Part shown: piece by piece, positions 1-11,918 of the stretch
How positions within the stretch are numbered: the first letter of the stretch is position 1
Layout of the letters: every line of letters starts with the position of its first letter
Made by a program: the position numbers and the translations under genes
Notes under the pieces: generated by a model
Told to the model about the DNA's origin: nothing
Database searches by the model: none
What the model saw: only the letters and a program-made list of their open reading frames with translations
From: Nephrocerus scutellatus
Lineage: Eukaryota > Arthropoda > Insecta > Diptera > Pipunculidae
Length of the DNA: 64,000 bases
Assembly: GCA_947095585.1 (NCBI GenBank)
Contig: OX352764.1
Coordinates: forward strand, 1,721,001-1,785,000
Direction: 5' to 3'

Positions 1-1010
1 GCTGATTAAAACAGGAGGTCCCCCAATATACCAAGCAATACATGAACTAACAGTGCAAGTATGGGAGAAAAAAGCGATGCCAGAATACTGGCGAAGACGC
101 ATCCTGTTCGCCATACATAAGAAAGCAGGTATCACAACATGCAGCAATTATCGTGGTGTAACGTTTTTGAGTACCGCGTATAAGATTTTCTCCTCTATCC
201 TTAAAGACAGGATAGCCCCATATGCTAAAGTCATCATTGGTCCATACCAGTGTGGCTTCATCCCAGGCAAATCAACAACTAGGCGGCACGAAATCTGGCG
301 TTGCACATAAATGAGAGCAAAACAAAGTACATGGTGGCCACGTCTGCGAGTAGAAGAAGCAACATAGGTCCCTCAATTAAAATAGTGGAGCGCAAATTTA
401 AAGTGGTGCAGTACTTTAACTATCCCGGGTCAACTGTAGCAGTCGATAACAGCATGGAGCCAGAAATACGCGCACGGCTGATTTAAGCCAACAAAGCCTA
501 CTATAGTCGGCTTTTCAAATCCAGGAACTTAACCATAACATCGAAGCTGCTGGTATATAAGACAATGGTCATACGAGTAATTACATATGTATCCCAGACT
601 TGGGTGCTTCGCAAAAAGCATTCTCACCTCTTAGCTGCATTCGAGAGAAATGTGTTAGGGAGAATTATTGTCCCCGTATGTGAGGAAGGACTATTCCGGA
701 GACTCTATAATGATGAGATCTACGAGAGCTACCGCGCTTTCTACATCGTGAGAAAAATAAGGTTCGGTATGCTCCGATGGGGAGGACACGTAGCTCGCAT
801 GAGCGAATAGGGTCCAACTCGGAAATTCCTTTGCGGTAGGATTTATGGAACACGACAGTGAGGCCGGCCAAGCCTACGCTGGAAGGATGTAGACCAGGAC
901 GCCCAGAGTTTAGGGATGTAAAACTACATGTCATTGGCTCGAAATCAGGACCGGTTGTAGAGCCAAATATGATGGTGATGGTGATGATAGAATAATGCTG
1001 TCCCGCTTCG
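1..1010 (+). mobile_element. RTE-like LINE fragment, reverse transcriptase to C-terminus, decayed
   Basis: This is a degenerate copy of a non-LTR retrotransposon that continues beyond the left edge. At 53-290 the plus strand encodes the start of a reverse transcriptase domain (NYRGVTFLSTAYKIFSSIL, then GPYQCGFIPGKSTT). At about 301-810 it encodes the thumb and C-terminal region (NESKTKYMVA, YFNYPGSTV, ITYVSQTWVLRK, RFGMLRWGGHVARMSE). Both stretches match the family often annotated as craniofacial development protein 2-like in insects, which I take to be RTE/BovB-like. The YADD catalytic segment is missing between about 290 and 301, so this is an internal deletion. In-frame stops follow at about 484 and 808. 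Homology continues after the second stop (GPTRKFLCGRIYG, then LRWKDVDQDAQSL). The copy ends near a GATG-rich run at about 970-990, which fits the short tandem 3' tails of RTE elements. Confidence 0.8.
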
Positions 1011-1019
1011 GCTATCATG

Positions 1020-4000
1020 TTAACACTAGCTACGTTCCATAACTGTTGAACGTATTGTAATAGTTAGTAGTTCATAACTAAGTTTAAGTCAAAGATGCAT
1101 GTGACTGCTTTTATTTGGGAGCTTCCTGCAATTTTTTTTGCATTTAAAGATAACTAACAAAATACATTTCATTACTATCCATTGTTCCATTTTGATATTT
1201 GTCCAGACATATAATTTAAATATATAAATATATTTCTCTTTCAATGTAATTAGCATCTTAGGACAAGAAACATTAATAGAAACAATCATACGATTGGTAT
1301 GAATTGCTTTTCTCAATAAATCGGAAAATAATTACAAAATTCAAGGTATGTATGGATTTTAAAATAACCTATAAACTTAATTATATATGGAACACAATAT
1401 CCGTCATTTTGCCATGATACCGTTCGTATTCTGAAGTTTTCTATCGTACGAGTACATCTCTTATTCAGTCACCCTTTGCTCTGCAAGTGATATGGATTAC
1501 TTGCCAATCCATGCCTTTGTGCCTTTTTATTAAATTACTAACTGTTAACCTTAGATTTCCTAACTCCATGGAAATACCGAAAACTTTGCTCTATCGTATT
1601 GAGTGCCAATTGAAAAAAAGGACAACCAAGTGAAGGAAGTAAAGTTCGCAAAATGAATCTTCCAAACTTGATTTAAGGATAGTAGTAATACCAGGATTCC
1701 TTTTCTGGTTGTTTTTTTGTAAACCTTTTAAAACTTTATACAAGTACATATGTATTTCTATAAATTGTTCTTATCATAAGATGTACAAGTGCGGGATATA
1801 TCAACAACTAAGTATGAGCGAACCCCAGTGATAGAACCAAATATGAGTTACTAAGGATAAGCATAAATAAAAGGAAAGTTGCTATGATTATTAATTCGTC
1901 CAGGAGTACAAAAGTTAATTACATTTTGTTGCCATCAAGGGTGAAAAGAGTTTTACTTTAGTTGGCTTCGAGGAGCAGTAAATGAGTTTTGAGTGAAAAA
2001 GTTCTGCAGTTCTCATGTAAAGCACTTACCTGTCATCCTAATTAAAAGTGTTATGACAAGCTACAACTTTTCACATCCTCCTCCTATTTAAAGTAAAAAC
2101 TTTTCTTAAAAAGAATAGAGCGGCGGAATACACAATATTTTAAAATGGAAAATGGACCCTGGGTGAACCGGCAAGCGTCAACCAAGCAACCTCGTTACAC
2201 AACCAAAAATATTATTTCTATGTGGATAAGAAACGTGCGATTACTTCCTCAACATAATGACTGTTCTAAGAACTGGTCACCATTAATTTACATTCAATTT
2301 TAGTTTCAATTCATCGTCTCTACTCGGGTTGAGAATGTGCGTCAAACCTCTAAGAGAGTCCACGTGCATTTTCATAACGAAACATAACGATTCATAAAAA
2401 TTTCCATTCAACAGCTAAACCACTTCTTTGAAATGTAAAAGCCTCGAAGAAGCGAACAAATTACCGCAGTTATACAACAGAATCCTGTCAGAAGCATTTA
2501 CTGCTTCTTGTTCTTAAAAAAAATCCCCACTTAAGTTAAAAATCCGAACGGCATTCCCACACACTACGCATAGATACATAGCACCTTCAACATTGCACAG
2601 CTAACAAAGAAACGCAAATGACGCAAAAGAGACGAGTATGGGAAGAGCGAAAAAACTACAATAGATATCTAATGATCCTTGAGGAATCACGTTGTGACGT
2701 TGCATCATCACATAAACGTAGCTGCTGCTTTCGAATTGGAAAACTGTAAAAATGCCAAACAGCGGAAACGGAAATTCGTCGAGGCACATCCAGAAAATAC
2801 AAAAAAAAAATCCCAGTTGCAAATTGATGCAATGTACGGAGGCGAGCCTTCCACCCATCAGCATCACTTGACGTTGACTTGTCACAACGAACAAAAAGTG
2901 GAAGTTGACTTTTTTTCTGTCGCACCATTTTGGGTTTTTTTGAGCGGCCGATTGGCAATTGCATGCCATCGATTAGGCGAGGTTCTATCTCACTCTCTTG
3001 CAATTATTTTTTTAAAATCACTTTTTTTGTAATTCCATTCAACTGTAAGGCCGCAACCTCCTATCATTCATGACTCATGGGTGAATTAAAACTCAGGCTG
3101 ACACGTACGTGTGTCCGTGTCCATTATGATCCCAGACGGGCCAAATGAATGCCACTAAATCATGAAAATCCAAAATCATCCAAGCTTAAACCATGAATTA
3201 CAAGCCCCGCCCCGAACAACGGACAATCCAAAGAGCGAATTCCTGGTCGACGCTCACTCATAAATTGTGCCTTTTTTTCTGCAGATTTTGGTGGCGATGC
3301 AGCTGACGCTTTCCCCCTGGGCGCATCACAACCTTACACTAAAAAAAATCGAAAAAAATTTCCTCTTCCCGTAGGCTTAACTGCTATGCAGCCACAGGAT
3401 AGGACTTCATGCATTTCTGAATTGGAATTTCTGGAACTGGAATTTCTGGAAGCGTATGGGGATGAGAAGCAAAAAACCATTTCTAGCCCAATATGATTTA
3501 TGGTCGGGTGAGAAGTCGCACTTTTGTAGTCGCACAAGCATCTCTAAGAGTGAAAAGCTACGGATGCCTTCGCAGTTAAAATTTTACATTTCAATTTGGA
3601 AACAGTTGTGCAGTCACCAGATAGCCACAAAGCATCTGTTCAAGTCCACTTCCAGTTTCGGTTGTTATCTCAACCTCTGCTGCTGACGTCCTTACTCCTA
3701 CAGACGCTAAACGAGCTAAGCTGCTGACACTTTTCAAATATTCCGGCAGCTTTTGTAGTACGACTCTATTTGCATCAATTGCACGCACATAGTTAACTCA
3801 AATAAGGATATCGAAGTCCTTGCAAAATTTTCTATTCCAATTAAGGTGATTTAAGTTTTCTATTGACATTGACAAAGTCAAACCCTTGAATTGTTTTTCG
3901 TTCGATGCATGTTGTAGTTGTGTTGTGGCCATGTTTTGGTGGCAAAAGGAGAATCCATTAGCTGGTCTTGTGAACCCAACCAAACCAAGTGATTATCAAG

Positions 4001-4390
4001 GAAAACCAAAACATGACTGCGCAATCATCGACCATCCACTGAGCACAAAATTGATGCTTCAATCATCATCCTTGAAAGAAAGTGTCCTGTGGATCGCTGT
4101 CATTGTGTTTTTGTTCATTTCCGTACACATTTGTGCATCACATTAACTAACTTCTCAAGGAATACACGAGAACGAAAGGCTAACTCCATATCACCCCCTT
4201 TCTCTAAATTTAAGGAAACAGAGGAGCATTAGGATAGTCGCATATTGAGCGCACCTCGACACGGAACAAAGCTTTTTAGAGCACACGTTGTTAGACCGTA
4301 AAATATGAATGTGGGTCGTATTTTGTATAACATTGTATGCCCTTGTAACGCTCGCCGCTTACCCAGGCCATGTTTGTGTGTTACAAAATA
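1020..4390. other. Intergenic or intronic sequence, no gene recognised
   Basis: About 3.4 kb of AT-rich sequence with scattered short open frames on both strands. None shows a conserved domain, a codon-like bias or consistent splice partners. No transposon homology was recognised. It could be intergenic or part of a large intron. Confidence 0.5.
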
Positions 4391-4394
4391 AAAA

Positions 4395-5090
4395 AAAAAT
4401 TCTTGACGTGACAACGTCTCACTACAAGATTTAAGAGGGTACATGTTAAAAAAAATTTAAAATGAGACACTGATATGAGACACTGTTGTCAGACACTGTT
4501 AAGTGAGACACTGTTGTGAGACACTGTTAAGTGAGACACTGTTATTAGACACTGTTAAGTGAGACAATGTTAAGTGAGACACTGTTATGAGACACTGTTG
4601 TGAGAAACTGTTAAGTGAGACACTGTTAAGTGAGACACTGATATGAGACACTGTGTGAGAAACTGTTAAGTGAGACACTATCGTGAGACACTGTTAAGTG
4701 AGACACTGTTATGAGACACTCTTAAGTGAGACACTGTTATGAGACACTGTTGTGAGACACTGTTAAGTGAGACACTGTTATGAGACACTGTTATGTGACA
4801 CTGTTAAGTGAGACACTGATATGAGACACTATTAAGTGAGACACTGTTATGAGACACTGTTAAGTGAGACACTGATATGAGACACTGTGTGAGACACTGA
4901 TATGAGACACTGTGTGAGACACTGTTGTGAGACACTGTTAAGTGAGACACTGTTATGAGACACTGTTAAATGTAACTTTTTTGGGAATGCCAAACATTTC
5001 TTAAGCGATTCGCATGAAATTCGGAATGTAGGACTATGATGCGATTATAAGACTTATTTCTATGGCAATTCTGGAATATTGTCATTATGG
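4395..5090 (+). repeat. Dispersed element carrying a 15 bp minisatellite (copy 1)
   Basis: The core at about 4460-4970 is a tandem array built from GAGACACTGTTAAGT and close variants (GTTAT, GTTGT), roughly 35 units. The left flank (4402-4445, with GACGTGACAACGTCTCACTA) and the right flank (4998-5075, with AAGCGATTCGCATGAAATTC) both have clear reverse-complement counterparts around the second array at 51570-52310. Array and flanks therefore travel together as a dispersed repeat rather than being a local satellite. No coding capacity or terminal inverted repeats were found. Helitron-type DINE elements have a similar layout with internal tandem repeats, but I cannot show Helitron ends here. Confidence 0.8.
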
Positions 5091-5599
5091 TATGAAATAG
5101 CTTGGTTTCATTTTCCCAAACAGTCCCTACTAGTAGTTGAAAAATATGTGAAGCTGCTTCATTGTCTGATTTTAGGAATTGTGCAGGTATACCGTCAAGT
5201 CGAGCTTCTTTGTTTGTCTTTAGAAGATGGATCGCGGTTTTTATTTCTGTGCTGGTTGGGGGGCTGGTTTTAATAGCGCTGGAAGACCGTTGAGCAGTTC
5301 ATAAAAGTGATCGCTACGGCTTCGCAGCTTATCTTCTATAGTTATCAACAGGTTGCCGTTCACATCGAGCACAGGATGGTTTAGCAATTTTGTAAAGCCT
5401 CCGTACATCACCTCTTCCAGCAGCATGTTCCGCACCCTACACAAGTTTGTCCAGCCGAATCCTCTTGTCACGTCTCACACTGGAGGAGCAGAACCTCGTT
5501 AATCATCCATGGGTCATCTGTCCCGGATGATGTACACGACATGATAATACCTCAGTCAGGGTTACGACACCGTGGTGGGGTCCAGTTGCATCCTAACCA

Positions 5600-5903
5600 T
5601 ATAACGGGTGTTTTTTTGGGAGGTTTGTTTTTCCGATAGATGTCGTTTTATTTTATGACAGTTGTTTTGACAGCTTAAAGTGGCATTTCTACTCAGTATT
5701 GTTTGGCAAATCATTATGAAAAAAAAAAAAAAAAAATGACATTTGTGAAAAATAGTCGTGGTAGCCATATGCCAGAAATTGTGTTTAAATGTTAAATGCC
5801 AAAAAATTATCTACCAAATAAAAAAAAATTTTGGTCATTTCATAATTTTATATGTGTTTTATTCAAAAAAAAAATCGGCAACCTCTTAAAAAAACACGTT
5901 ATA
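5600..5903 (+). mobile_element. Mariner-like element, internally deleted (about 304 bp)
   Basis: The left end begins AACGGGTGTTTTTTT and carries GAGGTTTG. The right end is its imperfect inverted complement, AACCTCTTAAAAAAACACGTT. TA or AT dinucleotides flank both ends, as expected for Tc1/mariner insertion. Inside, the left part looks like a 5' leader. A long A run at about 5719-5736 is followed by a short frame ending RGSHMPEIVFKC and a stop, which resembles the last residues of mariner-type transposases. Everything between the leader and this C-terminal remnant is lost. It is a non-autonomous deletion derivative with both ends retained. Confidence 0.75.
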
Positions 5904-5905
5904 TC

Positions 5906-5945
5906 TAACGGGTGTTTTTTTAAGAGGTTGCCGATTTTGTGAGTT
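5906..5945 (+). mobile_element. Second mariner-like terminal repeat abutting the first element
   Basis: Two bases after the right end of the 5600-5903 element a further copy of the terminal repeat starts, CTAACGGGTGTTTTTTTAAG, continuing into GAGGTTGCCGATTTT. It is nearly perfectly complementary to the right end just upstream, giving a tail-to-head palindrome. Nothing recognisable follows, so it is probably a truncated neighbouring copy or a rearranged end. Confidence 0.65.
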
Positions 5946-6489
5946 GTTAGTGGTACATCTAATGATGATCGTCAATTGTCGTACAACTCGTGTCCGAAGA
6001 GGACCATGGGGTAATGCGCTTCCTGCATGTAACCACGTTAATCTCATAGATAGTTTCTCTCACGTCACACACATCTTTGCACTGTCTTATGAGCTTTTCT
6101 ATACTCGTTCGTTAAGATCAACACCAGATCAGCATCGTTTTCCGCATTGATTCTAGCCTTCAATGGCATGCGATTATGTCCCAGGTCTGCCTAAGTACTA
6201 TTTCGGATCCGGTTGCACTATCAACGTTTCTACTTGATCGCACATATCATCAACAGATAAATCAGTAAACACAACTAACTGTAAGTCTGACGCTTTGTCG
6301 CGGTGTTTGGTGGAAACATTTTAGAGTAGATTTGGGTCACTTAGAACGTTTGTATTGAAAGATAGACTCCTTGAAGTACCTTCAGGGTGACGCTGGACTG
6401 CAGCTGTTCGTGACCTCAGCATAGCCAATAGCAAGTGATGATCACTACCTGCACCTGCCCCTCTTTCACTTTACTCCATCTCTCCATTG

Positions 6490-7080
6490 AGGTCTCCCTT
6501 CTCCCAAATATTCTGACATTTGGAGATGAGTGTCTCTAAACCCTCTCGAAGTTTGAGTTTTTAGGATTTACGTAAAATTTCGTTGGCATGAACTAGCTCC
6601 GCCTATGTTTGGCTTTTCGATAACTCAATCATTAGTTACTCGTCTACCAGAAAGCATTTTAAAGTTTTCAGTTCGTCCACGAAAAGCAATCTCTACTGAA
6701 ACAGATCGATCTTTTGGATGTCAATTTCTTCTATTTGCTTGGGCTGCAGGTAAATTACTGAGGCTTCTTCTTCAAGCCGTAATACTTGGAACACGCTGCT
6801 TGATCCGTTTGAAAGAAATATTTAAAAATCTTCGTTTTACGTTCAATGCCTGGAAACAATCTGCGACCAAGTTGCAAGTAAACAGAAACTAATCCTGCGA
6901 TGGGAAGAGAGGAAACTTTTTTAATTTCGACAACCATCAGTGGACTACTATGTCGGCCGCATGTGTTGCTCATTCATTTCTGGCAACAACAACAAAAAAA
7001 TAAAGTTGACTTGTCAATACGGAAAACTCAAATTATTTGGAGTGGGAGTTGAGTGAAACATATACTCACACACACACTGA
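6490..7080. other. No feature recognised
   Basis: About 590 bp without supported coding sequence. A short frame at 6605-6892 has no recognisable domain. A short CA run lies at about 7068-7078, immediately before the 869 bp duplication. Confidence 0.45.
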
Positions 7081-8821
7081 AACAAATCAACGGGAAAAAT
7101 GCAAAATAAAAACAAATGAGAGGAAACTTCAAAACTAATAAAGAACTTTGTCAAGCGTTGAGTTAAGTTGTTGGTCGGTTAGGGGTTGGAGGAGGGTGCA
7201 AACACTAATACAGACATAGGCAGCCGTTTGTCCCGCCTGAAGCGTATTTGCCACGCCGCATTTGAGTGCGGAGCTCTTAAGCAAGGGAGTTTCTTCATTA
7301 GAATGACACAAGGACAAGGATGCACAAGGCATACGAGCGCTCTGATGTTATGCCGCGTTAAAGGATGGATTTAATTAAATTTTTTGTCAAGTACTTTTGT
7401 CATACTCTTCTTCGGTTCAGACTTTGGCTACGATTTAAACACGAGTCTCAGCATCTGCATGCAAACTCTTAGTCAAGAAGGCAGAAGGCGAACGACGAAT
7501 TGATTGAATAAAAGAAATAAAGCCACGTATGTATATCCTCGACGAAGGGATGCATTTGCATATGCACTTTGTGACCAGATACCACTACGATGAGGCAGCT
7601 TATGCAACCGATGCAGTGCTCCACACATACGCGCAGAGATATCTCCCAATGTCGATTAATTAAAACAAAGGACAACACAACATCATCTCGTACACAAAAA
7701 CAATCGAGTTCTTCGTCCTGATCGATACAATCTAATTGAAAGCCTTTTGAGTCTGCATCAGATTCGAATGTCTGATAAGCAGGAATCAACAGAGGTACGA
7801 GTACGAGCGGTGTGGTTTCACCCTAAAGCCTACACGTTGCGATGCATTCCCTGATTTAAATGTATTCCAATTCCTGATCCTTTGTAAACAATTGGTTTTG
7901 TGGTGTTTTTGATGAAATTCCTCGCTCCTTAGTGAATCGTTATTTGCCCAACAAATCAACGGGAAAAATGCAAAATAAAAACAAATGAGAGGAAACTTCA
8001 AAACTAATAAAGAACTTTGTCAAGCGTTGAGTTAAGTTGTTGGTCGGTTAGGGGTTGGAGGAGGGTGCAAACACTAATACAGACATAGGCAGCCGTTTGT
8101 CCCGCCTGAAGCGTATTTGCCACGCCGCATTTGAGTGCGGAGCTCTTAAGCAAGGGAGTTTCTTCATTAGAATGACACAAGGACAAGGATGCACAAGGCA
8201 TACGAGCGCTCTGATGTTATGCCGCGTTAAAGGATGGATTTAATTAAATTTTTTGTCAAGTACTTTTGTCATACTCTTCTTCGGTTCAGACTTTGGCTAC
8301 GATTTAAACACGAGTCTCAGCATCTGCATGCAAACTCTTAGTCAAGAAGGCAGAAGGCGAACGACGAATTGATTGAATAAAAGAAATAAAGCCACGTATG
8401 TATATCCTCGACGAAGGGATGCATTTGCATATGCACTTTGTGACCAGATACCACTACGATGAGGCAGCTTATGCAACCGATGCAGTGCTCCACACATACG
8501 CGCAGAGATATCTCCCAATGTCGATTAATTAAAACAAAGGACAACACAACATCATCTCGTACACAAAAACAATCGAGTTCTTCGTCCTGATCGATACAAT
8601 CTAATTGAAAGCCTTTTGAGTCTGCATCAGATTCGAATGTCTGATAAGCAGGAATCAACAGAGGTACGAGTACGAGCGGTGTGGTTTCACCCTAAAGCCT
8701 ACACGTTGCGATGCATTCCCTGATTTAAATGTATTCCAATTCCTGATCCTTTGTAAACAATTGGTTTTGTGGTGTTTTTGATGAAATTCCTCGCTCCTTA
8801 GTGAATCGTTATTTGCCCAAC
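7081..8821. repeat. Two-copy tandem duplication, 869 bp period, apparently identical copies
   Basis: Unit 1 spans about 7082-7950 and unit 2 about 7951-8819. Every landmark recurs at exactly +869 (for example 7135 to 8004, 7186 to 8055 and 7469 to 8338), and open frames inside the units translate identically, so divergence is at or near zero. The start, the internal junction and the end share AAC microhomology (7081, 7950 and 8819). The unit has no recognised gene or transposon domain. Identity this high points to a recent duplication, or to an assembly artefact joining two haplotypes. Confidence 0.95.
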
Positions 8822-9714
8822 CACATTCTGGAGTGAATGTTGAAGGATAGTTGAGTAATATCAAATACTTCAAATGTTATTGACAGGACACAGGAATTTA
8901 CTTCGAGTTTATGTCAGATTCAAAAGTCGATATTTTATTAAGGGCACTAAAGCATCTAACGAAAGCTTAACGAAATCCGGATTGTTAGGTGTACTCTCTG
9001 CCAGGTACTGTGGGGTGCCTTTGAGCTTCGATTACTCTTCGTTTTCAGTCCCTCAAGCCACTGCAAATGTAATGAAATACATTCGGTCCAGGTGACACTT
9101 CCGAATTTACTGTTATCCTTTTGGCAAACTTGGACCGAGTAAATCGAAAGTAAATATCGTAAGCCCAACAGAGACTTTCAAAGAGATGCTGTCAATTGGA
9201 GAGGTCTGTCCTATTCTTGCGCGTGTGTTTGTGTAGTCCTTCTTAATAATTAATTTTGAAGAAAATCCCAGGTGTGTTGAAGGACGCATCTTCTTTAATA
9301 CTCGTATGAATAAAAGTTACAATAGGCAGGTTTTTTGTTGCAGAGCAAACTTCGTCATGTTTATAGCCAAATTGGCAACAAAAAATAATTTATAAACAAA
9401 TGATGCGCAATGGACTTAATACCTCTATAATAACAATTGGTGACAATCGGTGATGATGACGCGATTATAGACAGTCATGTCCTTAGTCTCTCGTATCACA
9501 ACTCCTATTTAATGCGTCCACGTCGCGTCACAAGAAACTCTGCCAAATCAAGTGAACGATTTCGGTACCCAATCCGATTTGTATTAACTTGGGTCGGGGC
9601 TAAATAAGAAGGTGGACTTGCCTTGGTCGCAGGCGCTTCATAGGTTGCCGTTGGCCAATCACCACTCAACTGAATTAATTGATTCTTGAAACTAATACAA
9701 GCCTCGGATACGTA
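8822..9714. other. No feature recognised
   Basis: About 890 bp of mixed composition with no supported gene. The last 200 bp before 9715 could be 5' leader of the LINE remnant that follows, but this cannot be shown from sequence alone. Confidence 0.4.
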
Positions 9715-10000
9715 TCGAATTTATTAACAATGACCTTTGGCCCACGGAAAAGGATACGTTTTGGAACTTTGAACATTCGCACGCTCGTCAAGAGCGCTCG
9801 ACTGGAATCCACAAGGAAGCCGTCGAGTTGGCCGTCCTAGCGAGACATGGAAAAGGACAATAGAAGAGAAAGCAAGATCCCAGGGGACCGAGTGGCATCT
9901 CTTGAAACCTCGGGCGATAAATCGAGTTCGTTGGCGGGCGTTTGTAGAAGCCCTATGCTCCCCCGCGGAGTAAAGGAAAGAAAGAAAGATAATAACAATT
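9715..10000 (+). mobile_element. Internally deleted LINE remnant (endonuclease start fused to C-terminus)
   Basis: At about 9740-9835 the plus strand encodes FGTLNIRTLVKSARLEST, the start of a LINE endonuclease domain. It runs directly into SETWKRTIEEKARSQGTEWH and then NRVRWRAFVEALCSPAE with a stop at about 9970, which resembles the extreme C-terminus of RTE/I-type LINE proteins. Several kilobases that would encode the rest of the endonuclease and the reverse transcriptase are absent. An AAAG/AATAAC-rich tail follows. The element cannot move by itself. It could have been mobilised by a full-length relative, since both ends of the coding region are kept. Confidence 0.65.
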
Positions 10001-11918
10001 ATCGCAGTGACTTTTTTTTAAACGGGTCGCATTCTTCAGTTTGCCTGAACTATTGGGGAGTCGGCAGTGCCTCAGACGTTTCACCATCATTATGAGAAGC
10101 AAAAGTAGCGACGGAGTCCGACAGGGAGTAGCTCAATGTCGCTCCACTCGCCACTTCAAATCTTTTAAATTATCACTTGCCACTGGTGACACCGCGTTCA
10201 ATTCACGACGCGTTCGAAAAACACAAGAATTTTTCTCACCGTTCCGATCAGCTATTATTGCAGTTGTGGTGGGTCGGTGTTATAATCCAAAGAAAACCAC
10301 ACCAGAACACTCAGACGGTCCATTGTACTGGTTCTCAGTAAGTCTACTGTTCAAATGTTTCTCAAGGACGGGCTCAATATACGGCACACCATTAGTTGAG
10401 GTAATGCGTTTAGCTGTTCCGGATTAGCCAGTTAAGTGAATGGAAGTCAATTAATTTCCTACAAACAAACAACAACAACAGCCGTAACAACCAACCAATC
10501 ACACATTGATGGTGTCAGCCAACACAACTTAATGCAATCGATTATCATCCTTAAAAAAAAAAAAAAAAAAAAAATAACACCCTGATGACATCGCAAAACT
10601 CAGTTCCAAGTTAAACTGGAAGCAAGCCGCTCGACAAACCAAACTTATCACCTCAGCGCAGCACAATAAGTAACGCGATGTACAACAACTGACATTGTGA
10701 TCCTTTCAGTCGAGCAGCAAGAAGGAGGAGGATTCATAATTAATGACCAACAGGAACAATGGAAAAAAAACCGTCCAAGCACCAACCTTTTTCTCCTGCC
10801 GCCATGCAGGACGAATTTTCTTGGAAAAAATGTAAACCACATATCTGCCTTGTCATTAATAATTCGTGAGAGAAGGAGAGAGAAAGAGGGTAGGTCGGGA
10901 AACCAAACGTTTATACCACCGCTGAACAGGTCAGCCACCACACGGCCCCGTCCCACCGGGTAGTTTTGCATTCCTGGAAACGTCGTCTGCACGTAATTTA
11001 TGCATTTTCCATGCAACGTTCAATGCAAATGTGGCGGTTAGCAGCACACAACTCCGCGCGGTTCAGTCAGTCGGCGAGCTGACAGAAAAATTTAGCCGGC
11101 AACAAATTGTTATTGCCCAAGAACAGGAACGAGCGAATTTATCGCGCGAACCGCTACCGAATGCCGAGTTTAATGGCGGCACACATCAGTACTAGTACCT
11201 TGCGCGCACTGCATGTCCTTTGCAAATTAACGCAATCGCCGCAATTTACAATTATTTCGTACGCCACTACGCCGCCGGCGTTGTGTTCAGCAGTTGCACT
11301 AACAATTGCCGAAGATAAATCGCTTAGGATAATTAGGAAGTTAAGCCGCTCGACGCTCACTGAGTGAGTGCACAGCAGACATAGCTCCACATTATCGTTC
11401 GTTTTTGTTGCTTCTTGTTGCATTATACCAGAGTCAGGCTCATATCTCAGTAAATAATTCAATCAACGCGTGGTAGCAACTAGCGTATCCAGTCGTACCC
11501 CTTTAACCCATCAACTCCTATTTAGCGGTAATGTCGTGCGAGTCCTTTCGTACGCAAAGACGTACGATGAAGGTACTGACAACAAACACACACATACAGA
11601 TAATTATACGAAATTGAATTTTTATCAGATTTACAATTCGTCTTCAAGGAGTTGATGTTGTTGTTGTTGCTCGAGTGGACGCTCAAGTGCTGCGAACGAA
11701 AAATACTTAAGGAAATACACGAAAATGCTGAAGTTCTTAAGCTCTTAAGCGCTTCGCTTTATTGGTGCAAATATAGGGTGCCCCGACGACGACAATAAAT
11801 TGATCTGACTGAAATTTTAGTAATGAAGTGAAACGTCTTCACTTTGAGTTGAGAGTAAGCTTTTAAGGCCACAACGAGCGTTATGCTTATACATGCTTTG
11901 ACAAACGTCTGAGAGTAA
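10001..11918. other. No gene recognised; long A run inside
   Basis: About 1.9 kb with no supported gene. A run of about 24 A residues lies at 10551-10574. Short runs of ACA and TTG triplets occur at about 10465-10485 and 11654-11670. The frames at 10041-10427 and 10648-11016 show no domain. Without a retroelement body upstream, the A run cannot be assigned to an insertion. Confidence 0.4.

Larger units (their letters stand above)
5235..6485 (-). mobile_element. RTE-like LINE fragment (endonuclease end and linker), interrupted by mariner sequences
   Basis: Read on the minus strand, about 6465-6330 encodes the end of an apurinic-type endonuclease domain, with the hallmark GAGAGSDHHLLLAMLRSR and a following SFNTNVLSDP segment. 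Further on, 5471-5241 encodes the linker that normally precedes the reverse transcriptase (VLDVNGNLLITIEDKLRSRS, then DHFYELLNGLP). Order and orientation fit a single copy. The stretch between them contains the mariner-type sequences at 5600-5945. Several stops and frameshifts are present, and the reverse transcriptase itself is absent. It may belong to the same family as the copy at 1-1010, but the two do not overlap. Confidence 0.6.

Noticed and set aside
4460..4970. CRISPR-like array
   Set aside because: Units are contiguous 15 bp repeats with no unique spacers of constant length, and the genome is that of a fly.
7135..8873. Paired identical small frames as duplicated genes
   Set aside because: All frames on both strands are duplicated because the whole 869 bp segment is. 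None has a recognisable domain or splice context.
10551..10574. Poly(A) tail of a retroposed copy
   Set aside because: No retroelement or processed gene sequence was recognised upstream, and no target duplication is visible.
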